Shown: positions 53,988-63,599, numbered from the stretch's first letter. The stretch is DNA of 64,000 nt from Cohnella sp. SGD-V74 (GCF_003001675.1 NZ_PVYW01000001.1:558001-622000), one strand, 5' to 3'. Numbers and translations: made by a program. The notes: a model not told the origin generated them from the sequence alone.

Positions 53988-54159
53988 ACTGTTCACACGT
54001 TCTAACCAGACTCACCCGGTCTGCAGTTCCTCCGACCTCCTTCACAGCTCCACCATCCCCCGTTCTCATGCTCGAGCCCGACAGTCGGGCTTATTCGGCG
54101 AACGCCGATGCGACGGGGAACAAAGGCAGCCCTCTCGTCTCCTTTCTCCTCTTTCACAT

Positions 54160-54545
54160 TATCCCCTTCAATCAGGCCGTCTGCTTCGGCTTCTCCCCGC
54201 TCCGCTTTCCGCTTCTTTTGTCGCTATCCCCTTCCGTCAGGCCGTCTACTTCTTCCCGCTTCGCTTTCCACATCTTTTGCCGCTATCCCCTTCCGTCAGG
54301 CCGCCTCCGCATCACACCTCTCTTTCAGTCCTTTGCCGGTATCCCATTCGTTCAGTTCGTTCCGTCTCTCTCCTTTCATTCTCTGTGCCTTTTGCCGCTA
54401 TCCCCTCCATTCAGTTCACGCCATACCTCCCCTGCCGCCGTTTTCGGCCCATTTGTCGCTATCCCTTCCGGTCAGGTCACGCTGTACCTCGCGTACCGCT
54501 TTTTGCCGCCCCTTTTGCCGCTATCCCATTGAGTCAGTTGGGAGT
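54160..54545 (+). repeat. Left array: seven units with core CTTTTGCCGSTATCCC-N6-TCAG
   Basis: TATCCC of the core occurs at 54170, 54225, 54284, 54340, 54399, 54460 and 54522, i.e. every 55-62 bp. The first unit is degenerate. In each, six variable bases separate TATCCC from TCAG. The 30-36 bp between cores are pyrimidine-rich and differ from one another. Open frames here in several phases are by-products of the composition. No gene is supported between 53988 and 55229. Confidence 0.85.
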
Positions 54546-54741
54546 CATGTCCAGTTGCTCGCGAGTTTCATCCATTCTTCGACCATCGCCTATCCTGAAC
54601 TCACGAAGTCTAGCGGCCGTTCCAGGTCTGGCAGGCTGACTCGAGCTTCACGGCAACAATCCCTTAAACTTGGATAATCTGCTCCTCTCCGAACGGAACC
54701 AAGCCATTCTCTCACTCATCAATCTCGGCTTCCAGGAGCCC

Positions 54742-55140
54742 TGCGACCAACCTGACTCGACGGGATACCGGCAAAAGGAGGGAAAAGGCATTACGTACAG
54801 GTTCAGAATGTGGTGCAGAAAAACTGACTCGACGGGATACCGCCAAAAGGAGGGAAATGGCATTACGTACAGGTTCAGAATGTGGCGAAGAAAACCTGAC
54901 TCGACGGGATACCGGCAAAAGGAGGGAAAAGGCATTACGTACAAAATTCAGAATGTGGTGCAGAAAAACTGACTCGACGGGATACCGACAAAAGGAGGGA
55001 AAAGGCGATACGTACGTATTCAGAATGTGGTGCAGAAAAACTGACTCGACGGGATACCGGCAAAAGGAGGGAAATGGCACTGCGTACAGGTTCAGAATGT
55101 GGCGAAGAAAAACTGACTCGACGGGATACCGGCAAAGAGG
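54742..55140 (-). repeat. Right array: six 72-bp units with the same core, opposite orientation
   Basis: GACTCGACGGGATACC starts at 54754, 54826, 54898, 54971, 55043 and 55115 (72-73 bp period). On the minus strand each reads CTTTTGCCGGTATCCC, six bases (GTCGAG), TCAG, the same core as the left array. Here the inter-core sequence is also conserved (GGAGGGAAAAGGC, TACGTACAGGTTCAGAATG). Because 72 is a multiple of three, long open frames appear on both strands; they lack RBSs and are not called. Confidence 0.88.
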
Positions 55141-55229
55141 CAGAGAACGATAAGCCTCTTTGCCGGATATCTATTACACATTGGGCATGCCCAATCGCTC
55201 TAGCCGGTTCTTTGACGGCGCTCCGATCT

Positions 55230-57521
55230 TCATACTTGTTCTCCAGGAGGACGACTCTGGCAGCTTAAGCGACAGCCCTGCCCCAGCCCATACTGCCTCC
55301 AAGGCGTACGGCCGCCGAAATAGTTGCGAATTGGAGGCGCCTCGCTGGGCCGTACCGCCCGGACGGCCAGGTCGGGAACGCGCTCGCCGACGTACAGAAC
55401 AATATCCTCTCCAGCGCAAATATCCAGTCGGATCAGGCCACTCTCTTCGACGGCCACCCGATCCGATCGGTCCTCCCGTCCGTGATTGGCCTCGACGGCC
55501 CGAACCGCCCCCCGCCCGGTCAAATCCGTGCGGACGAAGCAAGACTCGCCAGCCAAGCTCTTCACTCGCACGAAGCGGGTTTCTCCGCCCTCTCTGACGG
55601 CGCTGACCAGGAACCCGCCCTCGGCCCGCAGTTCGTGAAAGGCCGTATCTCGCCACTGCGCAGGCATGGCCGGAAAGATGCGCAGCACGCCTCCCCAGCT
55701 CTGCAGCAGCATATCGTGAATCGCTTCCGCCCCGGCCAGCGGCGTCTCGATGACAGGCCCCGCTTCCCTGTACATCGTGTTCGGCGTAATCAGATGCAGC
55801 AGCGTATGCAGACATTGCAGCGCTAGCTCGCCCTGGCCCAGCGCAGCGGCGATCGAAGCTGCGCCGGTGAAGCTGAATCCGCGCAAATCCCCTTCGAGAC
55901 CAAGCCAATGACGCAGCGATCTATTGACGAGCTCCCATTCCTCGGACGATTCACAGCGGATGAGATGCAGCGGAAACACGGCCAGCAAATGGCTGAAATG
56001 GCGATGGCCGAAAGCCAGCGGCGTATCCTTCCCGACCCTAAAGCCGGTATCGTCTGTCGGCAGTGGCGCGAGGCGTTCGACTACCTCCCGCCACCTCCCG
56101 ATCCGCTCATCCTCGACGCCCAGCCGCTCGGCCGAATCCAGCAGCGTCTCGCAGCCCCAGCGCAGCAGCGCCAGATCGTAATGGCAGTCCGCCACTTGAA
56201 GCCGCTTGAACGAGCCGTATTCGGGAGATATCGTCGGCGGCAGATGCAGCCTCCCGTCCTCCCCTTCCTCCAGAAGATGAAGATAGTAGTTCACGCTTCT
56301 GCGCAGCAGCGGATACAGCAAATCCCGCAGCAGCTCCTCGTCCATCGAGCAGCGGTAATGCCGCCATACGCTGTGGCAAATCCAGGTCAGGTTGCCGACC
56401 TCGTCGTCGACCTCGCTTTTCAGATCCAATCCGCTGCTTCTGCCCAATCCCGCGCTGTCTCCCCTGTACGCTTCCGGCACATTGGCGATCAACTGCTCCC
56501 GGCAGCGGCGAAGCGCGCCGATGAGAGACTGTCCCAGCTCCAGCCGGTTGGACGCGTAGACGGGGGAATAGCTCATTTGCACGTTCATATTAAACCAGGC
56601 TCCCGGCCACGGCGTCGTCGTCAGCCAAGGTCCGATATTGTCGAGCAGCGGCGCATTCGCCCTCGTCGCGGAGGCCAGCTTGTACATTTGTATCCAATAG
56701 AAGCTTTCGAGCCGCGAATCCGGGATCGAGACGAAGCTCTGCCGGTAATAGCTGTACCACCAGTCCCGGTGGGAGCGGACCAGCCTATCGCCCGGAAGGT
56801 CGGACGCCTCCCGCACAACCCGCACCGCTTCCGCGCAATCCGTCTCCTCGCAGCCCCGCACGACCGCGATCCAGTAAGATCTGCGCCCTTCCGCCCCTTC
56901 GCGCTCCGTCCAGGAGGTCGTGCAGCCTTGACCGGATTCGAAGCGCTGGATTCCAACGCCGATCCGGTCAACCGTTCTTCTGGTCACGACCGTATCCGGA
57001 ATAGGCTGGTTCAAATTGATTCCGTCCGCTTGCTTCAGAACCTGATCCAGCTCCGAGTAAGCCGCCCATTCGATCGTCGCGCCGCGCTCCTCCTCCGAGC
57101 ATTCCAGCTCGATGCAAAGAACGGGCATTTCGCTGTGAACGAATGCCCGCAATTGTACGCTTCCCTTCGTCGTCGTTATATCCGCCCTCAATTCCGCGTT
57201 CCACAGATCCAAGCGCATCGACGTCGGCTGATAGATCCAGCCTTCCAGCCGCAGATGCACCTCTCCTACCGGAACGCGGGGATCGAAGCCGGTCCGTCCC
57301 GCCGATCCGGCCGATACGTCGGTGCGGCCCAGCACGAACCGCAGCGTATTGCGCATGCTCGCATGCTCTTCCCCGTACGCCATCGCTCCCACGAAGCCGT
57401 TCCCGAGGAACGCTCCGGAATCCCAGGAGACCGGCTTGACGACCCAGTCCATATCGTGTCCGGACAAGTATTCTACCCAGTCCGTCTCCAGTCGAATACC
57501 GCCGTCGCCTTGCCTTCCCAC
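55230..57521 (-). CDS. GH95-family glycoside hydrolase (alpha-L-fucosidase/galactosidase type)
   Basis: 763 residues if started at GTG 57519-57521, 7 nt after GAGGAGGGG; a GTG six codons earlier lies inside that site. No signal peptide, so it is intracellular. Family features: N-terminal beta domain, then FNMNVQMSYS (the N-x-N-x-QM active-site line), PPTISPEYGSF with the candidate acid Glu, and HRHFSHLLAVFP. Where GH95 members usually have ARLxDG, this protein reads AALGQGE. Substrates would be alpha-L-fucosides or -galactosides taken up by the adjacent ABC transporter. It is the last gene of the operon. Confidence 0.85.
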   Translation of the reverse strand: MGRQGDGGIRLETDWVEYLSGHDMDWVVKPVSWDSGAFLGNGFVGAMAYGEEHASMRNTLRFVLGRTDVSAGSAGRTGFDPRVPVGEVHLRLEGWIYQPTSMRLDLWNAELRADITTTKGSVQLRAFVHSEMPVLCIELECSEEERGATIEWAAYSELDQVLKQADGINLNQPIPDTVVTRRTVDRIGVGIQRFESGQGCTTSWTEREGAEGRRSYWIAVVRGCEETDCAEAVRVVREASDLPGDRLVRSHRDWWYSYYRQSFVSIPDSRLESFYWIQMYKLASATRANAPLLDNIGPWLTTTPWPGAWFNMNVQMSYSPVYASNRLELGQSLIGALRRCREQLIANVPEAYRGDSAGLGRSSGLDLKSEVDDEVGNLTWICHSVWRHYRCSMDEELLRDLLYPLLRRSVNYYLHLLEEGEDGRLHLPPTISPEYGSFKRLQVADCHYDLALLRWGCETLLDSAERLGVEDERIGRWREVVERLAPLPTDDTGFRVGKDTPLAFGHRHFSHLLAVFPLHLIRCESSEEWELVNRSLRHWLGLEGDLRGFSFTGAASIAAALGQGELALQCLHTLLHLITPNTMYREAGPVIETPLAGAEAIHDMLLQSWGGVLRIFPAMPAQWRDTAFHELRAEGGFLVSAVREGGETRFVRVKSLAGESCFVRTDLTGRGAVRAVEANHGREDRSDRVAVEESGLIRLDICAGEDIVLYVGERVPDLAVRAVRPSEAPPIRNYFGGRTPWRQYGLGQGCRLSCQSRPPGEQV

Positions 57522-57544
57522 TTCGTATCCCCTCCTCACATGAT

Positions 57545-58423
57545 TTAGCCTTTAACGGCGCCGATCAGCGCGCCCTTGACGAAATACCGCTGCAGCAGCG
57601 GATAGACGAGCAGAATCGGAACGGTCGCGACCATGATCGTCGCGTATTTCAACGTGGCCGACAGCATCGCCACATCCTCCGTCGCCGCCCCTTCCGCCAT
57701 CGCGCTGGCCTCGCCTTGCAGCAAAATCTCCCGCAGCACCAGCTGCAGCGGATACTTCGCTCGATCCTGGAGGAAGATCGACGCGTTAAACCAGGCATTC
57801 CAGTGGCTTACGCCGTAATACAGCAGAATAACGGCCACAACCGGGAGGGAAAGCGGCAGGATGATCCGGAACAAAATGACGAAGTCGTTGGCTCCGTCGA
57901 TTTTGGCCGATTCCTCCAGACTTTCCGGGATGGCGTCGAACGCCGTTCTCATGATGATGAGGTTAAACGTATTGACCGCGGTAGGAACAATAAGCGCCAG
58001 CAGCGAGTTGCCCAGCCCCAAGTTCATGACCGCGAAGTAAAAGGGAATCAACCCCCCGCTGAAAAACATCGTGAATACGAAAAACAGCATAATCTGCTTC
58101 CGATATCTTAAGCTGCGCCGCGACAGCGCGTACGCGCCGAACGAAGTGAGCACGATGTTCAGCGCCAGTCCGCCGACGAGAATGATCAGCGTGTTCGTAT
58201 ACCCCGACGCGATCATCGGGTTGCGGAACACGTTCACGTAGGCGTCCATGGAGAAGCCGAGCGGCTTCCACAGCATTCCCGAATGCTTCATCAGCTCCGA
58301 TGCGTCGCTCAGGGAGGCGAAGGCGACGTGCAGCAGCGGATACATCGTCAGCACCATAAGGAACGTCAGGAAAATGTAGTTGAACCAGTCGAATAGCCTG
58401 CCGGACCAGGAAACGGTACTCAT
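57545..58423 (-). CDS. Carbohydrate ABC transporter permease (LplC/YtcP type)
   Basis: 292 residues with six membrane segments and the cytoplasmic EAA loop ESLEESAKIDGANDFVILFRIILPLS. The ending FVKGALIGAVKG is typical of the LplC group, which pairs with LplB-type permeases and a lipoprotein receptor for oligosaccharides of plant or algal origin. It follows the LplB-type gene by 16 nt and precedes the GH95 gene by 23 nt. Confidence 0.93.
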   Translation of the reverse strand: MSTVSWSGRLFDWFNYIFLTFLMVLTMYPLLHVAFASLSDASELMKHSGMLWKPLGFSMDAYVNVFRNPMIASGYTNTLIILVGGLALNIVLTSFGAYALSRRSLRYRKQIMLFFVFTMFFSGGLIPFYFAVMNLGLGNSLLALIVPTAVNTFNLIIMRTAFDAIPESLEESAKIDGANDFVILFRIILPLSLPVVAVILLYYGVSHWNAWFNASIFLQDRAKYPLQLVLREILLQGEASAMAEGAATEDVAMLSATLKYATIMVATVPILLVYPLLQRYFVKGALIGAVKG

Positions 58424-58439
58424 CCGCGATCTCCCCTTT

Positions 58440-59351
58440 TTACCATAGACTTGTATCGTTCAGCTTGCGGCTGAGCCAGTTGGACGAAATGACGAGAATA
58501 AAGCCGATCGCCGAATTGAACAAGCCGACTGCGGAGCTGAAGCTATAATTGAAATCTTGCAGGCCTACCCGGTACACGTAGGAGGAGATGACGTCAGCGG
58601 TTTCGTACACGCCGGGACTGTACAGCAAAATAATTTTTTCAAAGCCGAGGTTCATCATTCGCCCCAAATTCAAAATAAGCAGCACGGTAATCGTCGGAAG
58701 AATGCCCGGAATCGTAATATGAAGCATCTGCTTCCATCTTCCGGCGCCGTCGATCTTCGCGGCTTCGTAGCGCTCCGGATCGATTCCCGTCAATGCGGCC
58801 AAATAAATAATCGTCCCCCATCCGATATGCTGCCAGATGTCGGTCGACACGTAGATCGTCCGGAACAGGCCGGGCTCCAGCAGCAACGAGTGCCGTTCCC
58901 CGCCGAAGAACGCGATAATGTCGTTGATGATGCCGTTGCTGGACGTGAAATCCTTGATCATGCCGCAGATGACGACAAGCGAGATGAAGTGCGGCAAGTA
59001 CGTGAGCGTCTGGACCGTTCTCTTGAAGATTTGCACTCTGATCTCGTTAAGCAGCAGCGCCAGCACGATCGGCGCGGGAAATCCGAAGATCAGGTCGTAG
59101 AAGCTGATCATGAACGTGTTGCGAATCGTGCGCCAGAAATAAGCGCCCTGGAAGAAATCCATAAAATGTCCGAAGCCCGCCCATGGACTGCCGATAATCC
59201 CCAAGCGCGGAGAAAAATCCTTAAAGGCGATCATGGCTCCGTACATCGGCTGATAGTGAAACAACACGTAGTAGACGAACAGCGGGAGAAGCATGACGTA
59301 TAAATACTTGTTTTTCCGAACGTCGAACAGCACGCGTCCCATGGCTTTCAT
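58440..59351 (-). CDS. Carbohydrate ABC transporter permease (LplB/YteP type)
   Basis: 303 residues, six membrane segments, EAA loop PERYEAAKIDGAGRWKQMLHITIPG. The N-terminal YVMLLPLFVYYVLFHYQPMYG and ending SNWLSRKLNDTSLW are characteristic of the LplB group. It forms the channel with the next gene's product. No ATPase gene is present here; such systems usually use a shared MsmX-type ATPase encoded elsewhere. Confidence 0.93.
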   Translation of the reverse strand: MKAMGRVLFDVRKNKYLYVMLLPLFVYYVLFHYQPMYGAMIAFKDFSPRLGIIGSPWAGFGHFMDFFQGAYFWRTIRNTFMISFYDLIFGFPAPIVLALLLNEIRVQIFKRTVQTLTYLPHFISLVVICGMIKDFTSSNGIINDIIAFFGGERHSLLLEPGLFRTIYVSTDIWQHIGWGTIIYLAALTGIDPERYEAAKIDGAGRWKQMLHITIPGILPTITVLLILNLGRMMNLGFEKIILLYSPGVYETADVISSYVYRVGLQDFNYSFSSAVGLFNSAIGFILVISSNWLSRKLNDTSLW

Positions 59352-59426
59352 ATCGGTTCCTCTCCATCCTTGGCAGCCGATCCGCGGACGGTATCCGGCG
59401 CGGACGATCCGCGGATCGGCTTGCGC

Positions 59427-61085
59427 TTACCTGTTGTTGTATCGCTCCAGCGCGGCCTGATAAATTTCCGTAACCCTGTCGATGCCCATCGAACGAATCT
59501 GTTCGACGTAGCTGTCGAAACGGTCGAGCGGCTCCTTGCCCATAACGAACTTCATGAACATCTCTTCCTTATAGCTCGTTACCGCAGTCAGAATCTTGGC
59601 GACTTCCTGGCTTTCCTCGACAGTAGGCGTAAGGAAACCCGGCAGCAAATGCTTGGCGGCGTCCGTCTTCGCCCAGACGACGGCGGCTTCGTCCATTTCG
59701 GGATACGTGTTCAGGCTTTTTCTTGGATCGCCGAGGAACGGTCCGTTCGGCTTCGTATACTGAGAGATCATCTGCTGCACGCTGTATTGCGGGTCCTTCA
59801 AAACTTTGTCCGTAAATACGGGCTTTCCGTCGGCCATCGTATAGCTCTCGCCTTCGACGCCGAAGTTGAACAGCCTCGCGCCCGGCTCGCTGTAGGCGTA
59901 GTCCAGCCATTTGGCGACCAGCTCGGGATTTTTCGCCGCCGTCGTAATGCCCTTGCTCGCCGACGGATTAAACTCGAAGCTGCGCTGGCCGATGAACGCA
60001 GTGTCGCCTTTGTTCAAGGTCGGATACGGCGCGGGTACGAGATGGAATTTCTCGTCGCTCTTCTTGCCGGACTCCATCCATCTGCCGAGCCCTCCGGAGA
60101 TAAGGTGAACCGTCGCGCCGGACTGTCCGCTCAGCATTTTGGCATCCAGCGCTTTCGTGTCCGTGTTCAGAGCAAAATCTTTGTCGAACAGACCCTCCTC
60201 ATACCATTTGCGCAGCAGCGCAAGCGCGTCCTTGAACTGCGGGTCGATCGGGCCGTACTGCACCTTGCCGTTGTCGTCGATGTAATGGCGGTTGGCGGTG
60301 CGGAACGCGCCGATGAAGGCGTCCTGCAAGTTCGTCTCGTTGTTGTACATCGCCGTGAACGGAGCCGTCGCGCCTTTGTGCTCCTTAAAGGCCTGAAGCA
60401 CCGCATACCACTCGTCGATTGTCGTCGGGACTTCCAGATTAAGCTCGTCCAGCCAGTCCTTGCGAATGATCGGTCCGCGGAATACGAGGGCGTTGTCCGG
60501 ACGAATCATCGGGAAGACGTAGTAGGTTCCATTGTCGGTCTTCATCATCCTGTCCAGCTCGGGATTGTCCTGGAGCAGCTTCTTCAAGTTCGGCGCATGC
60601 TGGTCGATCAGATCGTTCAGCGGAACGATGACTTTGTCGTTGATCGCTTTCTCGGGGCCTCCCGGATATTCGACCGTCCAATCGATCTCGATCGTGTCCG
60701 TCAAGTTGTTCGAGGCGATCATCAGATTAAATTGTTCCTTGCGCTGTCCGCTTGCGGGATGCGTGTACTTGACCTTGATGCCGGTTTCCTGCTCCAGCTG
60801 CTTGCCGAACGGCGTGTCCGCAAGGTTGGAATAGAACGTGATCAGGTTGTCGTTCACTTCTTCCCACGAAGTAATCGTCTCGGTCGTATTGACCGGATAC
60901 GCTCCGGCCGGATCGCCCGACGGCTGCACTGGCGGTTGGCTTTCCCCGTTCGCAGACGAAGCGGCGGGCGAACTAGGCCCCGCGCTATTCTTCTCTTCTT
61001 TCGAGCAGGCCATTAACAATCCGAATACGATAACAATGGAAAGCAAAATACTCAAGCGTCTTGAACCAGCGGACTGAGCTTTCAT
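59427..61085 (-). CDS. Extracellular sugar-binding lipoprotein (family 1, LplA/YtcQ type)
   Basis: 552 residues from ATG 61083-61085, with AAGGGGGA upstream. The lipoprotein signal ends LLMAC (Cys27), followed by a Ser/Ala/Pro-rich tether (about 30-55) and a large type-1 binding-protein fold (NLADTPFGKQLEQETGIKV ... EIYQAALERYNNR). It delivers oligosaccharides to the two permeases downstream and is the most upstream of the three transporter genes. Confidence 0.93.
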   Translation of the reverse strand: MKAQSAGSRRLSILLSIVIVFGLLMACSKEEKNSAGPSSPAASSANGESQPPVQPSGDPAGAYPVNTTETITSWEEVNDNLITFYSNLADTPFGKQLEQETGIKVKYTHPASGQRKEQFNLMIASNNLTDTIEIDWTVEYPGGPEKAINDKVIVPLNDLIDQHAPNLKKLLQDNPELDRMMKTDNGTYYVFPMIRPDNALVFRGPIIRKDWLDELNLEVPTTIDEWYAVLQAFKEHKGATAPFTAMYNNETNLQDAFIGAFRTANRHYIDDNGKVQYGPIDPQFKDALALLRKWYEEGLFDKDFALNTDTKALDAKMLSGQSGATVHLISGGLGRWMESGKKSDEKFHLVPAPYPTLNKGDTAFIGQRSFEFNPSASKGITTAAKNPELVAKWLDYAYSEPGARLFNFGVEGESYTMADGKPVFTDKVLKDPQYSVQQMISQYTKPNGPFLGDPRKSLNTYPEMDEAAVVWAKTDAAKHLLPGFLTPTVEESQEVAKILTAVTSYKEEMFMKFVMGKEPLDRFDSYVEQIRSMGIDRVTEIYQAALERYNNR

Positions 61086-61223
61086 CGAAATCCCCCTTAA
61101 GCGTATTGGCGAGTGCACTCTACCCGAATTATCAACCGCCGCCGCGTTAGAAATAAATCGTCAAAACCTAAAACAACCGTTAAAAGCTGAAATTCCGCAT
61201 CGTTAAAATGTGGTGTGGCATGC

Positions 61224-61251
61224 AAAAATGAAAAGCCGACCATAGATCGGC
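61224..61251 (-). terminator. Terminator after the YesS-like regulator
   Basis: On the minus strand GCCGATC-TAT-GGTCGGC (61251-61235) is followed by TTTTCATTTTTG. It lies about 30 nt past the stop and separates the regulator from the promoter of the transporter genes. Confidence 0.65.
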
Positions 61252-61261
61252 GCGGCTTAGG

Positions 61262-61279
61262 GCGTGTATGCATACACGC
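61262..61279. promoter_or_regulatory. Perfect 18-bp palindrome after the regulator stop
   Basis: GCGTGTATGCATACACGC reads the same on both strands and begins 1 nt from the stop codon of the regulator gene, within 200 nt of the transporter start. With no loop it is a poor RNA hairpin, so a DNA-binding site is the better guess. Confidence 0.4.
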
Positions 61280-61280
61280 T

Positions 61281-63599
61281 TTAGTTCATCTCCCGGTACT
61301 TCCCGGGCGTAATCCCCTCGAACTTCTTGAAAATCCGGTTAAACGTATTGATATCCGCATACCCGACGGCGCGGGAAATTTCGTTGACGGGACGCTTTTT
61401 CTCCAGCAGCAATCTCTTGGCTTCCTGCAATCGCGTCTTGTTGATGAAGTCCAGCAAAGCCTCGCCGGTCTGGTCGCGGAACTGCCTCGACAGATACGAC
61501 GGCGTTAAGCCGAAGCGTTCGCCGATACGGGAAATGTTCAAGTTCTCGTCGCGATACTGGTCCTGCACGTAAGCGATCACCTGATCGATCAGTTGGTTGT
61601 CTCGCTTGCGGCTGCTTTCGATGATCGTGCACGCCTGCCCCAGCGTCTCCAGCAATTGGGCTTTCATCTCCCGGATCGACCGGCAGTTCATCAGCCTGTC
61701 CACGGGATTCGACTGCTCCATGAACATCGCTTTGTTGATCGCGTTCATGTCCTCTACCGTTTTCATCATCGTGCTGATCAAGTCGAACATCAAGCATTTG
61801 GCCAGCGGGACGGACAATGAAGCGTTCTCGAGATTTTTGCGGAAAATAACTTCGACAAGCTGCTGCGATTTCTCGTAATTGCCCGTCTTCATAAAATTGA
61901 TCAGCTGCTGCTCGATCGTCAGCGGGTAGTAATAGCCGTCCATCGCGCTCTCCAGCTCCGATTGCTTCAGGGAAGAATAGTTGGTCGTCTCCCCGTTGCC
62001 CAGCACCATGCCGTATTCCAGCGCCTCCAGCGCTTCCTGGTAAGCTTGCCCGATTGCGAATATTTCTCCATGAATGCCGCTGATCGCAACGGCGAGACGA
62101 ACCTGCAGATGGCGGTACAGAAAATCCTTCGTGCTCTCGGCAATCCGCATCAGCTCGCCGGCGTTGCGCTCGGGATCGTCCTGCCGGAAGTTGAGAATGC
62201 AGGCCAGCGAATCGTCCATATCGACCATATACGCGCGGTTGTTTTCCCGGGACGTTTCCTCGACGACGTTCGTGATAAAAAAATGCAGCAGACGCTTCTT
62301 GGAAGCGTCTTCAACATTGCCGTCGGCATCGCCGTATTTTCCGTAATCCTCGATATAAAACAGCAATACGGCGTAGTCGGACGAGCCAAACTCGATGTCG
62401 TGGGCGGCCAGCGAATCGTGAATCGGCACGCTGCTCTCCACGCGCCCTTTAAGCAGTCCGGCCAGAAAATGCGAGCGGACGACGTCGTTATGCCGCTTCA
62501 GCCGTTTGCTGATCTCTTCTTTCTCGTGAAAAGCGCTGTCGATCGCCCTCTCCAAATACGAATATTCGTTGGAATTGCCGTCGAACGGCACGCCGACTTT
62601 GCCGGAAAAGCTGCGAATCAGCATGCTGATCGGGCTGTAGTTCATGCGCATGAAGAAATAAGTGACGAATCCGCCTATGACAAGACAGAGAACGATGCTG
62701 ACGTAAATCAGGTTTTTCGTGTACTCCATCTTCTGGTTGTATACTTTGGCCGGGGTGAGCACGACATACTTCCATCCCGTAACGGCCGATGTCGTATGCG
62801 ACACGGCCAGCTCGCCGCTGTCCGAATATTCGTACGTCAGCCCCCGTTCCTCCTTCATCCGGCCGTAGTCCAGCGAGGAAGCGAAGCTATGGTCGTCGCT
62901 TGAAGCGATGATGCGATTGTTCTCGTCCATGACGACAACCGACGAGCCTTCGGCGGGCCTGATGTTCTCCAGCAGCTTGGAGTCTTTGATCACGATCAGA
63001 ATCACGTCGCTCGGCTGTCCCGGATTGTGCAGGGCGATAGACCGGGCATACAGAACGGAACGAACGGGCTTGCCGTCCGCCTCGTACAGCACCGGCGTAT
63101 AGGCCCGGGTATAGCGGGAATCGAAAATATCGTTCCATTCCTCGCTCTTCACGTCCTCCCGGTGCTGCAGCAGGGAGAACAGCGATCGGCTGTCCATCCG
63201 CTCCTGAGGCGAGATGACGGTATCGCTGTTCTCGTAACGGACATAGATTTGTTCGATAAACTCGTTGGCCAGCTTGTACACGCGCAAGGCGTTGGCGATC
63301 TCGAACAGTTCGTAATGGTCGCTGTCGCTTAGCGGACTCGTGGCATGCGTAAAATCGGCGATCGGCTTGTTCAGCGAAATCTCCACGCTGATCCGTTCGA
63401 TCCCTCTCAGCATGCCGTCGATCGCCTGCTCCATCTGCAGCAGCGTGGATTCGTTGGCGCGCTTGATCTCGGTTTTGACGACGTCCATCGTGGAGACGTA
63501 GATCGCTCCGCTGATGACGATCGGCACGAACAATACGGACAAATAAGAAATCAACCAATTCACGATGATGCTGCGATTGCCCGGCCAGATCCGCTTGAT
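61281..63599 (-). CDS. Membrane-bound AraC-type regulator with Cache sensor (YesS-like)
   Basis: About 772 residues. Membrane segment 1 (NWLISYLSVLFVPIVISGAIYV), an extracellular Cache-type sensor (about 40-280), membrane segment 2 (LIYVSIVLCLVIGGFVTYFF), a cytoplasmic middle domain, and a C-terminal AraC double HTH (about 670-772, ISRIGERFGLTPSYLSRQF and VGYADINTFNRIFKKFEG). It senses an extracellular sugar and activates the neighbouring transporter/GH95 operon. The start is problematic: GGGGAGGGA at 63608-63616 points to ATC at 63597-63599 before KRIWPGN. TTG at 63659 lies inside the SGNH gene without an RBS, and GTG at 63563 is too far from the RBS. Confidence 0.85.
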   Translation of the reverse strand: MKRIWPGNRSIIVNWLISYLSVLFVPIVISGAIYVSTMDVVKTEIKRANESTLLQMEQAIDGMLRGIERISVEISLNKPIADFTHATSPLSDSDHYELFEIANALRVYKLANEFIEQIYVRYENSDTVISPQERMDSRSLFSLLQHREDVKSEEWNDIFDSRYTRAYTPVLYEADGKPVRSVLYARSIALHNPGQPSDVILIVIKDSKLLENIRPAEGSSVVVMDENNRIIASSDDHSFASSLDYGRMKEERGLTYEYSDSGELAVSHTTSAVTGWKYVVLTPAKVYNQKMEYTKNLIYVSIVLCLVIGGFVTYFFMRMNYSPISMLIRSFSGKVGVPFDGNSNEYSYLERAIDSAFHEKEEISKRLKRHNDVVRSHFLAGLLKGRVESSVPIHDSLAAHDIEFGSSDYAVLLFYIEDYGKYGDADGNVEDASKKRLLHFFITNVVEETSRENNRAYMVDMDDSLACILNFRQDDPERNAGELMRIAESTKDFLYRHLQVRLAVAISGIHGEIFAIGQAYQEALEALEYGMVLGNGETTNYSSLKQSELESAMDGYYYPLTIEQQLINFMKTGNYEKSQQLVEVIFRKNLENASLSVPLAKCLMFDLISTMMKTVEDMNAINKAMFMEQSNPVDRLMNCRSIREMKAQLLETLGQACTIIESSRKRDNQLIDQVIAYVQDQYRDENLNISRIGERFGLTPSYLSRQFRDQTGEALLDFINKTRLQEAKRLLLEKKRPVNEISRAVGYADINTFNRIFKKFEGITPGKYREMN

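Noticed and set aside
53888..54677. Plus-strand ORFs of 189-247 codons in the left array
   Set aside because: They overlap each other in different frames, start within the MITE-like element, and reflect pyrimidine-rich repeat composition.
54160..55140. CRISPR array
   Set aside because: Spacing looks CRISPR-like, but the left core contains a variable six-base window, the right array has conserved rather than unique spacers, orientation flips between halves, and no cas genes are present.
54648..55153. Proteins encoded by the 72-bp repeat on either strand
   Set aside because: The frames are open only because 72 is divisible by three. No RBS, several competing frames, and no recognisable fold.
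55160..55597. Plus-strand ORF at the end of the GH95 gene
   Set aside because: It lies mostly antisense to the C-terminus of GH95, with no RBS.
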